Part shown: positions 9,033 through 17,436 of the stretch, in pieces
Position numbering within the stretch: position 1 is the first letter of the stretch
How the letters are laid out: each line of letters starts with the position of its first letter
Assembly (NCBI RefSeq): GCF_035975855.1
Contig: NZ_CP109055.1
Span: 620,001-684,000, forward strand
Origin: Streptomyces sp. NBC_01304
GTDB taxonomy: Bacteria; Actinomycetota; Actinomycetes; Streptomycetales; Streptomycetaceae
Direction: 5' to 3'
Length of the DNA stretch: 64,000 bases
Made by a program: the position numbers and the translations under genes
Notes under the pieces: generated by a model
The model's input: only the letters and a program-made list of their open reading frames with translations
Told to the model about the DNA's origin: nothing
Databases searched by the model: none

Positions 9033-9628
9033 AGACTTCTGCCGACCCCGTGCGCGACTACCTCTTTGCCGTCGAGCGCGAGGCATCCGCACTCCCCGCC
9101 GACCGCCGCCAGGAACTCCTCGCCGACCTCGCCGAACACATCGACGTGACGCGCGCCGAACGTCCCGACGCGGCAATCGGCACGGTCCTGGCGGAGCTCG
9201 GGGACCCCCGCACGATCGCGGCGACGGCACTGGCCGAGGCAGGCAGCACGGTTACCGGCGCCCCGGTCGCCAGTGCTCCCGGCGCGCCCGCCCGGCACGG
9301 CAAAGTGCACCCCCTGGTCCCGCTCCTGATGCTCACGCTCCCCTTCCTCCTTGCGACGGCCCTGCCCGATGCCCCCGCCGTGCAGTTCTGCAGCACCTTG
9401 TTCCGCGTCGTCGGTGCGGTCCTTCTCTGCACCTCGGTGCACTGGACCGCCGTCCAGAAGACCACCGGCGTTCTGCTCACCGCCGTCCTGCCGACCGTCG
9501 CCATCAGCATCTGGATGTGGGCCGGCGCCGCCCCGGCGGGCGACGGCCCGGCTCTCCTGGCCAACGTGGCGACGCTTGCCCTGCTGGCCTGCACGACAGC
9601 TTGGCTCTGGCGGGTCCGCCGCGCCTGA
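9029..9628 (+). CDS. HAAS (DUF1700-type) domain membrane protein
   Basis: 199 residues. The N-terminal cytoplasmic part (DPVRDYLFAVEREASALP...LLADLAEHI...LGDPRTIAATAL) is the HAAS/DUF1700 helical module that typically partners PadR regulators. It is followed by about four hydrophobic segments (residues 98-198). Translation is coupled to the PadR gene. It probably works with that regulator in sensing the membrane; no enzymatic motif is visible. Confidence 0.8.
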   Translation: MKTSADPVRDYLFAVEREASALPADRRQELLADLAEHIDVTRAERPDAAIGTVLAELGDPRTIAATALAEAGSTVTGAPVASAPGAPARHGKVHPLVPLLMLTLPFLLATALPDAPAVQFCSTLFRVVGAVLLCTSVHWTAVQKTTGVLLTAVLPTVAISIWMWAGAAPAGDGPALLANVATLALLACTTAWLWRVRRA

Positions 9629-9671
9629 GCGCGGCAGGCGCGGCGCTGCCCGGGCAATGGGGGTGCCGCGC
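9629..9671. terminator. Candidate terminator between convergent genes
   Basis: 8-bp arms GCGCGGCA and TGCCGCGC enclose a GC-rich loop, immediately after the stop of the HAAS gene and before the end of the convergent dioxygenase gene. Confidence 0.45.
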
Positions 9672-9698
9672 AGTTCCAGGCAGGAGGAGGAAGCAGGT

Positions 9699-10511
9699 CT
9701 ACGCGGCGCCGGGGTCGGCGCCTTCCCCGTCCGGGCCAGGGGTGTCGTATCCCAGGCCCCGACGGATCGCGATCTCCACGGGTGAGTACGCGCCGTCGGC
9801 CCGCTCCAATTCATAAGGAGCGGCCGGCATCAGCGGCGGCTGGGCCATGAAGCGCGGCCGCACCCCGTGGTGCGGCTGCGCCGCGTGCACCAGGAACGGA
9901 TGGCACAGGAAGACGTCGCCCAGGGACCCGGTGGCGAGGGCGAGTGGCCGGTGCTCGGACGCCGCCACCAGATCAGGCGCAAGCGCCAGCCCGCTCGCCC
10001 CGTCCTCCCCGTACTTCTCCAGCACCTTCGGCACATCGAGATGCGAGCCGACCCGGATCCGGGTCGGGGCGTCCTCCTCGCCGACGTCGCTGAACAGGAA
10101 GAGCATCAGCAGCGCCCGGCCCTTGGAGCGCAGATTGGTGAAGTACCAGCTCTCTCCCTCCGGTAGATAGCTCCCCTCGATGTGCCAGCCCGCGTCGTCC
10201 GGCTCCTCCGCGTGCGGGAAACGCAGCGGGAACGTACCCAGCGAATAGCGCGGCTCCCAGCGTCCCGCGCCGACGAGAAGGTCGTACGCACGGTGCAGGG
10301 AAGGGGAGTTGGGTGCGGCGGCGAACGGCCCCTGCGCCATGCCCGCCACCCAGTGCACGGGCTGCGTCCACGTCGCTGGATCGTCCGCGTCGCACCCCGT
10401 CTCTCGCCACAGCAGCCGCACGCAGTCCGCGGCCACGCGCGGCGCGACGGCACCCTCCAGCTTCACGAAGCCGTCGCGGAGGAAGCGGGAAACCAAGGTC
10501 GTGTCATCCAT
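9699..10511 (-). CDS. Phytanoyl-CoA dioxygenase (PhyH) family protein
   Basis: 270 residues from the ATG giving MDDTTLVSRFLRDGFVKLEG; an ATG seven codons earlier is possible but less typical. The DGFVKLEGAV opening is characteristic of PhyH-type Fe(II)/2-oxoglutarate dioxygenases. The iron facial triad is visible as WHIEGSY (His-x-Glu in place of His-x-Asp) and the distal His in CHPFLVHAAQPH. The HxE variant is worth noting, because it can change iron chemistry. The substrate is unknown and no biosynthetic neighbours point to one. Confidence 0.8.
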   Translation of the reverse strand: MDDTTLVSRFLRDGFVKLEGAVAPRVAADCVRLLWRETGCDADDPATWTQPVHWVAGMAQGPFAAAPNSPSLHRAYDLLVGAGRWEPRYSLGTFPLRFPHAEEPDDAGWHIEGSYLPEGESWYFTNLRSKGRALLMLFLFSDVGEEDAPTRIRVGSHLDVPKVLEKYGEDGASGLALAPDLVAASEHRPLALATGSLGDVFLCHPFLVHAAQPHHGVRPRFMAQPPLMPAAPYELERADGAYSPVEIAIRRGLGYDTPGPDGEGADPGAA

Positions 10512-10565
10512 GCCCCCATCGTGCGGCGGCACCGAACCCGCTCACCCGGCAATCCCCGCACCACC

Positions 10566-10601
10566 TTTGTCGGGTGCTCGTCCTTTGTCGGGTGCTCGTC
10601 G
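10566..10601. repeat. Two perfect 18-bp tandem repeats
   Basis: CTTTGTCGGGTGCTCGTC occurs twice back to back. It is 55 bp upstream of the dioxygenase gene start and may affect its promoter, but no function can be assigned. Confidence 0.6.
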
Positions 10602-10763
10602 AGCCTTCCTGCCGTTGGTGGGGTCCTTACGTTGGCGCGTGCAGCATGTGCGCGAGAGGGGCGCGGTCTTCCCATGAGAGGGCGCGCACTCCACCGGTGC
10701 CCGGCTCCCGATGACGCCAACACCCGGCTCGGGAGCGGGACATGGTCACGCTAGTGTGCGCAG

Positions 10764-11705
10764 GTGAGCCTTTACATAGTCGTTGGTTTCGGGCCCGCCG
10801 GGGCGGCCACTGCTCGGCTGCTGGCCGAGCGGGGGCACTCCGTCCGCGTCGTCACCAGGTCGGGCCGAAGCCCGGAGCCCGGCATCGAGCACCTTGCCCT
10901 GGACGCGGCAGACGGCCGACTGCTGACCGAGGCGTCGCAAGGCGCGGCCGCACTCTTCCACTGCGCGGCGCCGCCCTACCCTCGCTGGGCGAGCGCATGG
11001 CCGCCGCTGGCCTCGGCGGCCTGCCAGGCGGCTGAGGCGACCGGGGCCGTCCTGGTCATGCTGGGCAATCTGTACGGCTACGGCCGGGTGGACGGCGCCA
11101 TGACGGAGACGTTGCCGCTCGCGGCAACGGGCCCCAAGGGGCGGGTGCGCGCTGCCATTTGGGAGCAGGCTCGCGGTCTTCATGAGCAGGGCCGCATCAA
11201 GGCCGTCGAGGTGCGGGCCTCGGACTTCTTCGGGCCCGGCGTGGTCGACGGCGGCCACCTGGCCGCGCGCGTCATGCCACGGCTGCTGCGCGGGAAGCCG
11301 GTCTCCGCGCTCGGGGATCCCGAGGTCCCGCACAGTTGGACCTATCTGCCGGATGTGGCCCAGGCGTTGGTCGAGGTCGCCGGCGCGGAACAGGCCTGGG
11401 GCCGGGCCTGGCACATTCCGACGGCGCCCGCACGATCCACCCGCGACATGGTCGACCGCCTTGCCGCTGCGGCCGAAGTCGGGCCCGTCGGGGTGCGCAA
11501 GGTACCGCCGGCTGTGCTGGGCGCCGCGTCGCTCTTCTCCCCGATGATCCGCGAACTGAAGGAAGTCCGCTATCAGTTCGACCGCCCCTTCGTAGTCGAC
11601 TCAAGCGCCTACGAGGCTCAGTTCACGGTACGAGCCACCTCCATCGAGGAGCAGGTCAAGGCCACCGTGGACTGGTGGCGCGAGCGCCTGGCCACCAAGG
11701 GCTGA
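10764..11705 (+). CDS. NAD-dependent epimerase/dehydratase family protein (atypical SDR)
   Basis: 313 residues from GTG. The N-terminal Rossmann motif is VVGFGPAGAATARLLAERGH, followed by ALFHCAAPPYPRW and a LGNLYGYG motif; the latter stands where extended SDRs have Y-x3-K. WTYLPDVAQALVEVAGAEQAW is a typical late motif. It is soluble and probably acts on a nucleotide-sugar or small carbonyl compound. It is a monocistronic gene, divergent from the dioxygenase. Confidence 0.85.
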   Translation: MSLYIVVGFGPAGAATARLLAERGHSVRVVTRSGRSPEPGIEHLALDAADGRLLTEASQGAAALFHCAAPPYPRWASAWPPLASAACQAAEATGAVLVMLGNLYGYGRVDGAMTETLPLAATGPKGRVRAAIWEQARGLHEQGRIKAVEVRASDFFGPGVVDGGHLAARVMPRLLRGKPVSALGDPEVPHSWTYLPDVAQALVEVAGAEQAWGRAWHIPTAPARSTRDMVDRLAAAAEVGPVGVRKVPPAVLGAASLFSPMIRELKEVRYQFDRPFVVDSSAYEAQFTVRATSIEEQVKATVDWWRERLATKG

Positions 11706-11713
11706 GCAGGCGA

Positions 11714-11763
11714 GGGCCCGGCGAGGCCAGCGGCTCGGACTGCCGGCCCACCGCTCCGGGCCC
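11714..11763. terminator. Candidate bidirectional terminator
   Basis: GGGCCCGG and CCGGGCCC arms lie between the convergent epimerase and SsgA-like genes. The loop is about 34 nt and also GC-rich. Confidence 0.4.
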
Positions 11764-11776
11764 ACCCCCTCCGGGC

Positions 11777-12190
11777 TCATGCCTCCCGCATCAGCGCGCT
11801 CAGGCTCCGGTCGAGGTCGAGGGCGACCGCCTCGTCGCCGGGTGCCGTCACCGCGTACGAGCGGAGCAGGAAGCGGCGCAGCGGTCCCGTGTCCATCTGC
11901 GCCAGGGCGATGCCCTCGGGCGTGTGGAACTCGAGGATCGTCTGCGCCCGGCCGCAGGGCCAGATGTGCACATCACCGCTGCCCGACGGGGTGCGCAGAC
12001 CCGACTCGAGCAGGTCGCGGGCGAACGTCCAGGGCACCGGGCGGCCGTCGAGGGAGGCCCCGGGCGGGAAGGTGATGTGGATGGCGAGCGGGTCGGCGCT
12101 GTCGTAGCGGAGGGTCACGCGGACGGTGGGCTGCCCGTCGGCGGACGTGATGAGGCGGGCGCGTGCGGACTGTTCGATTACGAGAGTCAT
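11777..12190 (-). CDS. SsgA family sporulation/cell-division regulator
   Basis: 137 residues, the usual SsgA-like length. The start is fixed by an AAGGAG site before the ATG giving MTLVIEQSARARLITSAD. Family features include VRVTLRYDSADPLAIHITFPP, a WTFARDLLESGL helix, DVHIWPC and FLLRSYAVTAPGDE. SsgA-like proteins guide septum placement, wall synthesis or autolysis during sporulation in morphologically complex actinomycetes. It is divergent from the sigma/anti-sigma fusion gene, so the two may share regulation. Which SALP subgroup it belongs to cannot be told by eye. Confidence 0.92.
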   Translation of the reverse strand: MTLVIEQSARARLITSADGQPTVRVTLRYDSADPLAIHITFPPGASLDGRPVPWTFARDLLESGLRTPSGSGDVHIWPCGRAQTILEFHTPEGIALAQMDTGPLRRFLLRSYAVTAPGDEAVALDLDRSLSALMREA

Positions 12191-12397
12191 CTGTCCGGCT
12201 CCTTCGGCGGTGTGCTGGGCGGAGTGAGCGGTTGCCTGTGCTCCTGTGCCTGTCGACTGCCTTGTCGACCCGCCGGGGGCCCTGCGCATTACGCGAGTGA
12301 CGGCGGATACCCCTGTGACCTGCGCCACTAACATCTTCCATTCGGGCATTTCGTACATAAGCTGGCAAACTTCCGATACGTACCGGAGAGTCCTGCC

Positions 12398-13993
12398 ATG
12401 ACCGACGGTCCCCCTGCCACAGATGTCGCGGCATACGCCCGCATCTACGAGGACCAGCAACCTCAACTCGTCGCCTACGCCCGCTCCTTGACCGGTGACC
12501 CGTGGCTTGCCGAGGACGTGGTCGCCGAGGCCCACTTCCGGGTCTGGCGGCGGTTGTCGGCGGGGCACGAGATCGACAATGTCGCGGCCTATCTGACCCG
12601 GACCGTACGCAACGTCGCGAGCACAGTCGGTAGCTCTGCCGCCCGCGAGATCCCCGTCGCGACCGACGCGACGAGCCCGGGCGGGCCCGAACCGGTTTCC
12701 GTTGCTTTCCCCGGCTCCTCCGCGGACCCCAGCGCCCGGATCTCCCACGTCGACCTGCTCAGCCGGGTCCTCGGGCAGCTGCCCGAACGCTGGGTCAAGG
12801 CGCTGTGGCTGGCGGAGGCCGAGGACCAGCCGCTCGACGCGGTCGGCCGCCGCATAGGCATCGGCAGTGGGGCCACGGCGGTGCTGCTGCACCGGGCCCG
12901 AGAAGGGATGCGCCAGGCGTTTCTGCGCGCCCACCCCGGTGCGCCGCAGGACGACGCGTGCGCCATCCACTGGGAGCGGATGCCCGCGCTCGTACGGGAC
13001 GCCGCATCGCCGCGGCACAGTGAGCAATTGCGGCGCCACATGGACGGGTGCGAGGACTGCCGGGCCCGCTTCCTGCTCCTGGCCCGAGCCAACAGCAGGC
13101 TGGGCGCGCTGACCGGTCCCGCGCTCCTGGTGCTTGTGCTTGGTGGCGGGGCGAAGTTCCTGGTGCCGGCCGCGGGGGCGGCGGGCACCGTCGGTGGTCA
13201 GGGCGGCCAGGGCGGGTGGCTGCATGCGGCACACCAGGCCGTCACGGGCGGGCTCAAACTCCCCGCGGTCGCCCTCGGCGCGGTCGGCGCCTCGGTGACC
13301 GGTGCGGCCATCGCCGCAGGCCTGATGGTCGGCGCCGCCGAGCCGCCGGTACCGGCGCAGCGTGTGGCCACGCAGCAGTCCGACAGTGCGCCCGGGCCGT
13401 CCACACCCGCCGCGACTGGGGCTCCGCTCGCAGGGCAGGAATCCGAACCGCAGGACTCCCCTGCGGCGCCCCTCCAGGAATCTCCCGCCCCACCAGCCCA
13501 GGACGCCCCGGCCCAGGCGCCCGCCGAGGCAGCGCCCTCTACGGCGGCCGACCGGGCCGTTGCGGACGAGCCCACCGAGGAATCAGCCCAGCGAACGGAG
13601 CCTCAGGAGCCAGAGCGCCAGGAACCTGCGCCCGAGGCGCCCACAGATCAAGCGCCGCCTCAGCCGCCCTCCGCCCAACCGACGGACCCGGCCCCGGCAC
13701 CCGCCACTCCATCGCAGCCGGTCGAACCTCCCGCAACCCCGCCGTCCGAGGATCCGGCACCGGCCACTCCCCCGCCCTCCGATCCGGCGCCGCCCGTGGA
13801 TCCGACACCCGTTGACCCGGATCCGCCCGTCGACCCGACCCCATCCGATCCGGTCGAGCCCCCCGACACCGGGCCGGCCGAGCCACCCTCAGCCGAGCCG
13901 ACACCCGTCGACCCGGTGGACCCCGCGCCCGTGTGCCACGACATCCTCCGGGGCGGCATCACGATCACCGTCTGCTACTCGGCGGGCGGGTGA
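12398..13993 (+). CDS. ECF sigma factor fused to an anti-sigma zinc finger, membrane segment and proline-rich tail
   Basis: 531 residues. Residues 10-75 are sigma region 2 (YEDQQPQLVAYARSLTGDPW, LAEDVVAEAHFRVW); residues 115-175 are region 4 (LGQLPERWVKALWLAEAEDQ). A zf-HC2-type motif H214-x3-C218-x2-C221 follows, the anti-sigma zinc signature. Hydrophobic stretches lie near 237-257 and 288-312, then about 220 residues rich in Pro, Asp, Glu and Ala with PVDP-type repeats. The protein ends in a small domain with two Cys (CHDILRGGITITVC). One chain thus seems to carry the sigma factor, its restrainer and an outward tail. Release would require proteolysis or a conformational switch. Confidence 0.88.
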   Translation: MTDGPPATDVAAYARIYEDQQPQLVAYARSLTGDPWLAEDVVAEAHFRVWRRLSAGHEIDNVAAYLTRTVRNVASTVGSSAAREIPVATDATSPGGPEPVSVAFPGSSADPSARISHVDLLSRVLGQLPERWVKALWLAEAEDQPLDAVGRRIGIGSGATAVLLHRAREGMRQAFLRAHPGAPQDDACAIHWERMPALVRDAASPRHSEQLRRHMDGCEDCRARFLLLARANSRLGALTGPALLVLVLGGGAKFLVPAAGAAGTVGGQGGQGGWLHAAHQAVTGGLKLPAVALGAVGASVTGAAIAAGLMVGAAEPPVPAQRVATQQSDSAPGPSTPAATGAPLAGQESEPQDSPAAPLQESPAPPAQDAPAQAPAEAAPSTAADRAVADEPTEESAQRTEPQEPERQEPAPEAPTDQAPPQPPSAQPTDPAPAPATPSQPVEPPATPPSEDPAPATPPPSDPAPPVDPTPVDPDPPVDPTPSDPVEPPDTGPAEPPSAEPTPVDPVDPAPVCHDILRGGITITVCYSAGG

Positions 13994-14028
13994 AAACCAG
14001 GTGCGATGAGCGAGGTGATCTCGGCAGG

Positions 14029-14883
14029 ATGCGCGACGTGACTGAGCTGCCGAGCAACGCCGTCCCCACCCCTGCCGTCCTCGATGCCTTCGGTGTGCAG
14101 GGCCCTGCCGTCCCACTGGTTGGTGGGCAGGGGCGGAGCGTTCGCGTCGATCGGTTTGTGTTCAAGCCTGCTGAGGGCTCTCACGACGAGGCCGAGTGGG
14201 CGGCTTCCTTGTTCGAGAAGCTGGCGCCCGGCAGTGGCTTCCGCGTCCCGCTACCGCTCCGGGCCGCCGACGGGCGAAGCATCGTGGACGGCTGGACTGC
14301 CAGTGAGTTCCTGACCGGTGCCCCTGGCCCACAAGGACACTGGACCGGTGTGCTCCGCGCCGGCCGTGCCTTCCACACCGCTCTGCGCGAGGTGCCCCGG
14401 CCCGGCTTCCTTGCTCGGCGTACACATCCGTGGGCCGTGGCCGACCGGGTCGCATGGGGCGAGGCGAACACCGACGTGGTCGAAGACCTCTCCGACCCGT
14501 TCTCGGCTCTACTGAAGCTGAGGCGCCCGGTGAAGCAGGACGAAGCTCAGCTCATCCACGGTGATCTCACCGGCAATGTGCTCTTCGTCGCGGGCGAAGT
14601 GCCTGCTGTGATCGACTTTTCCCCGTACTGGCGACCCCCGGTATTCGCCGAGGCCGTGGTGGTCGCAGATGGTCTGCTGTGGTTCGACCTGCCGTCCGAC
14701 CTGCTGACAGCCGGCAGCCATCACCCGGATTGGCCGCAGATGCTGATTCGTGCACTGATCTTCAGGCTCGTCGCGCACAGCGAGAGCGCGGGGCCGTCGA
14801 GGCGGGCTCAGTGCGGTGAGCCGGAGCGGTATGTACGGGCCACCGATGTCGTGGTGAAGAAATTCGCGGCACTTCAGGAGTAG
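14029..14883 (+). CDS. Aminoglycoside-phosphotransferase-like protein (TIGR02569 type)
   Basis: 284 residues from the ATG giving MRDVTELPSNAV, preceded by GAGGTGAT. The opening (PTPAVLDAFG...PLVGGQGRSVRV...FVFKPA) is a glycine-rich loop and lysine. LIHGDLTGNVLF is the HGD-x4-N catalytic loop and VIDFSPYWRPP contains the metal-binding Asp. This is the APH/choline-kinase fold variant seen in actinobacteria as TIGR02569. A small-molecule kinase role is likely; antibiotic resistance is not implied. Confidence 0.8.
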   Translation: MRDVTELPSNAVPTPAVLDAFGVQGPAVPLVGGQGRSVRVDRFVFKPAEGSHDEAEWAASLFEKLAPGSGFRVPLPLRAADGRSIVDGWTASEFLTGAPGPQGHWTGVLRAGRAFHTALREVPRPGFLARRTHPWAVADRVAWGEANTDVVEDLSDPFSALLKLRRPVKQDEAQLIHGDLTGNVLFVAGEVPAVIDFSPYWRPPVFAEAVVVADGLLWFDLPSDLLTAGSHHPDWPQMLIRALIFRLVAHSESAGPSRRAQCGEPERYVRATDVVVKKFAALQE

Positions 14884-15193
14884 TGCGACCCCGCGGACCA
14901 TGGGCGCGGCCATCGCCTGACAGCCGCAGCGGTGACAGCTGAAAGAAAGGCGTGCACGCCGTGTTGTCGTAATGGGCGGCGATGGCCCGGGAGTTCCTGA
15001 ACTCGCTGATCACCCGACGGCGATCATTCGGCCGGTCCCGGCGCACCGCCACGAGGCAGGAACGACTCCAACCGATCCCCCTCCGCATTCGTCAGATCCT
15101 CACGTCCCATACCGCCGGCCTGACCCCAACACCTCACTCGCGTCAGGAGATCTGAGAAACGGCGCCTAGATCTGCCTCCTTGATCCGCAGCGA
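14884..15193. other. Intergenic stretch holding an IS relic
   Basis: About 310 bp without an intact gene. Its centre is the transposase relic described separately. A repeat-free tail runs to the end of the VOC gene on the right. Confidence 0.5.
14940..15110 (-). mobile_element. Internally deleted IS5-type transposase relic
   Basis: On the reverse strand the 5' end reads MGREDLTNAEGDRLESFLPR, the usual IS5-family N-terminus (MGRxDLTxxEWxxLxPFLP). After about 28 codons it passes, through a frameshift and a large internal deletion, to RRVISEFRNSRAIAAHYDN, the conserved C-terminal part of the same family. The DDE core is gone, so it is inactive. Confidence 0.7.
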
Positions 15194-15592
15194 TCAGGGA
15201 GACAGTCCTTCGGTGGGGACCCACAGGCAGAACGGGTGACCGGCCGGGTCGAGGCAGACCCGTACATCGTCCTGCGGCTGGAATGCGGCCAGAGTGGCAC
15301 CCTGGGCCAAGGCGTGCCCGAGGGCCACGTCCAAGTCATCGACCTCGATCTCCAGGTGCAGCTGCATCTGTTGATCACCCTCTTCGGCAGGCCAGGTCGG
15401 CGGCACGTAGTTGCGTGCGGTCTGGAAGGAGAGGCTGGTGCCGCCGTCCAGCGGTCGCAGGATCACGTCGTCCGGCTCATCCACAGCTACGGTCAGGCCG
15501 AGCAATCTGCAGTAGAAGTCGGCCAGTTCGTGGGCATCGGGAGCGTCCAGACTGACGCTGCTCAACCTCAGTCGCGGTGCCATGGTGTCCAT
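15194..15592 (-). CDS. VOC (glyoxalase/bleomycin-resistance-like) protein
   Basis: 132 residues with a single VOC module: LRLSSVSLDAPDAHELADFY, LGLTVAVDEPDDVILRPLDG, QLHLEIEVDDLDVALGHAL, and the ending CLDPAGHPFCLWV. The start is uncertain. An upstream ATG giving MELLGISDETG (at 15649) would overlap the preceding DUF6221 gene by 13 nt, and another ATG lies three codons in. A stand-alone VOC of this kind is usually annotated without substrate. It is probably co-transcribed with the DUF6221 gene. Confidence 0.85.
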   Translation of the reverse strand: MDTMAPRLRLSSVSLDAPDAHELADFYCRLLGLTVAVDEPDDVILRPLDGGTSLSFQTARNYVPPTWPAEEGDQQMQLHLEIEVDDLDVALGHALAQGATLAAFQPQDDVRVCLDPAGHPFCLWVPTEGLSP

Positions 15593-15636
15593 GGTGCCGC
15601 ATGGGACGGGCCTGCGGCCTGTCTCGTCGGAGATTC

Positions 15637-15894
15637 CTAAGAGCTCCATTCCTGCTGGTAGGCGGAGTGCTCGGCATGAGACTGAGCAAGGACACGGATC
15701 GCATGTCTGAGGCCTGCGCGACGCGGGTCTGCGGGGTCCATGGCCGCGTAATCCCGTACCAGCATGTCGATCAGATCGAGCATGGGCAGGTGGCTGTCGA
15801 GCAGGGCGTCGCCGCCGAACGTCTGGGCGACGTAGGCGTAGGCGTGGTTGTCCTCCTCGATGCGAGCATGGAGGAACTTCAGGAGGTCGTCCAT
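15637..15894 (-). CDS. DUF6221 family protein
   Basis: 85 residues, MDDLLKFLHARIEEDNHAYA to HSAYQQEWSS, preceded by GAGGATGAG. The N-terminal FLHARIEED and the C-terminal GLRHAIRVLAQSHAEHSAYQ match the streptomycete DUF6221 pattern. The function of the family is unknown. It is small, acidic and cytoplasmic. It lies upstream of the VOC gene in the same direction. Confidence 0.75.
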   Translation of the reverse strand: MDDLLKFLHARIEEDNHAYAYVAQTFGGDALLDSHLPMLDLIDMLVRDYAAMDPADPRRAGLRHAIRVLAQSHAEHSAYQQEWSS

Positions 15895-16082
15895 GCGCTC
15901 ATCCTCGCGCGCCGTCCTTCGCCTTTGTGAGGCGTGGCTGTGATCGTCTCTGTGGTCAGCGGCTGGTCCGGATGAGGATGGGGCGGCGAGGTGGAGATCC
16001 CCCCAACAAGACTCCCTCAGCCTGGGGGTGGCCGCCGCGTCCTCGCAAGTGGCGCGAAGCGCTGCCGGACACGGCTCAGTGG

Positions 16083-16529
16083 TTACCGGGCTTCCTCGTC
16101 CCGGAGCGTCGCCAGGGCGGTCTCGATGCGTCGCAGGCGCGTTTCGGGCTTCTTCGCGCCGTCGATGGCGAGCACGTGCTGCCGCTTGCGGCCCTGCGGC
16201 AGGCGGTCGTACGCGGCGCGGGCGGCCGGGTCGGCGTCCAGGGCGCGGGCGAAGTCCTCGGGCTCGGTCACGACGCGGGGCTCGGTGTCGAGCTCCAGGC
16301 CGACCTCGACCTCGTCGCCGGTATCGACGCCGGCGGCCTGTCGGTTGGCCTTGCTGAGGCCGAGCAGGTGGCGGCCACGCAGGATGGCGACCCTGCTCTT
16401 CCATGTGTGCCCGTTGACCGTGATGGTCACCGGCGGCCGCTTGCCGCCGCCGAGTGCCTCCACGACCTCGGGCGGCACCTCCAGGCCGTGCATGGGCTCC
16501 GGGGGCTCGACGTGGGTTCGGAACTTCAT
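16083..16529 (-). CDS. DUF1905/YdeI-like protein
   Basis: 148 residues. The N-terminal part is a DUF1905 beta-barrel (LEVPPEVVEALGGGKRPPVTITVNGHTWKSRV...LLGLSKANRQ then AGVDTGDEVEVGLELD). The C-terminal part is an OmpD-associated YdeI helix bundle (FARALDADPAARAAYDRLPQGRKRQHVLAIDGAKKPETRLRRIE). YdeI-like proteins are linked to bacteriocin or peptide protection in some bacteria; here the role is unproven. The start overlaps the stop of the upstream double-VOC gene by 4 nt, so the two are translated together. Confidence 0.88.
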   Translation of the reverse strand: MKFRTHVEPPEPMHGLEVPPEVVEALGGGKRPPVTITVNGHTWKSRVAILRGRHLLGLSKANRQAAGVDTGDEVEVGLELDTEPRVVTEPEDFARALDADPAARAAYDRLPQGRKRQHVLAIDGAKKPETRLRRIETALATLRDEEAR

Positions 16530-17137
16530 GCCGCGGGCTCCCAGGTGTATCCGTCGGGGTCGGTGAAGGTCCCGGCGTCGCCGCTGACCGTGAGGCGGTG
16601 CGATCCGCTGCCGTCCGGGGCGACGCCGGCGACCTTGGCCAGGCCGCGCCGCCCGTACAGCGACAGCTTGATGGGACTCGACGTACCGTCGAACTCGACG
16701 TACTTGCTGCCGAAGCTCTTGGCGACCGTGAGGCCGCGGTCGACGTAGAACTGTTTGGTCGCGGCCATGTCCGAGACGCCCAGCAGGAGCACGATCTCGT
16801 CGATCTGGCGGCTGTCCGGGCCGGTGTCCTTCTTCGACGAGCTCGCGAGCTGCCAGATCGTGCCGTCCGGGGCCTGTACGACGCCGCCGTAGCCCCACAG
16901 CGACTTCTTGGCGGGCTTCAGTTCCGTGGCGCCGGCTTCCAGGGCCGCGGCGAAGAAGCCGTTAACGATCGACGGCTGGGAGACGACGAGCGACACCGTG
17001 AACCCGCGGAAGCCGGACGTCGGCTCCTGCGAGGCCCGCACGCGTACCTGTTTGCCCAGGCCGAAGGCGTCCGAGTAGAAGCGCTCGGCGGCCGCGGGGT
17101 CGGCCACCTCGAGGGTGATGCTGTCGATGGAGGTCAT
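16526..17137 (-). CDS. Two-domain VOC protein
   Basis: 203 residues, MTSIDSITLEVADPAAAERFY onward. The first VOC half (residues 1-100) ends GGVVQAPDGTIWQLAS. The second half starts IDEIVLLLGVSDMAATKQFY and ends GTFTDPDGYTWEPAA. Fused double VOC modules are common in actinobacteria and form a closed pocket in one chain. Translation is coupled to the DUF1905/YdeI gene, so they probably act in one process. No resistance substrate can be named. Confidence 0.88.
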   Translation of the reverse strand: MTSIDSITLEVADPAAAERFYSDAFGLGKQVRVRASQEPTSGFRGFTVSLVVSQPSIVNGFFAAALEAGATELKPAKKSLWGYGGVVQAPDGTIWQLASSSKKDTGPDSRQIDEIVLLLGVSDMAATKQFYVDRGLTVAKSFGSKYVEFDGTSSPIKLSLYGRRGLAKVAGVAPDGSGSHRLTVSGDAGTFTDPDGYTWEPAA

Positions 17138-17277
17138 GTCCTTGACGCTAGCCGCAGGGCGCCGGCCGGCGCTTCTTGAATCCTGATCGGTATTGCCACT
17201 TGCGGCGCCCGCCAGGCGTTCCGGCGTCTGGTCGAGTGCGACGCGGGCACGTACCGGCCAGGCCGGACCAGCCGAGC

Positions 17278-17436
17278 ATGACCTCAAGCATGACCTCGAC
17301 ACGCATACACCGGACGAAGCCGGAACCTTGGGATACGGCCGCCGCGGCCGTCCGACCTGCTGCTTCCGGTGGTCCCGGGGAAGGCAGGCACGCGCGGTGC
17401 CGGCCGTTCGGCCGACTAGGATCGGCTCCCTCATGA
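17278..17436 (+). other. Possible leader ORF overlapping the ABC-F start
   Basis: A 52-codon frame beginning MTSSMTSTRIHRTKPEPWD ends in TGA that overlaps the ABC-F ATG as ATGA. The direct repeat AGCATGACCTC occurs twice at its start. Antibiotic-resistance ABC-F genes are often controlled by translated leaders. Codon bias and a ribosome site are weak here, so it may be chance. Confidence 0.25.

Noticed and set aside
11777..13234. A 485-codon reverse frame containing the SsgA-like protein
   Set aside because: Only the last 137 codons are SsgA-like and have their own AAGGAG site; the rest is antisense to the sigma-fusion gene.
17399..17414. Small hairpin CGGCCG-TT-CGGCCG before the ABC-F start
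   Set aside because: Short GC hairpins are expected by chance at this GC content; not enough to claim a riboswitch or attenuator.
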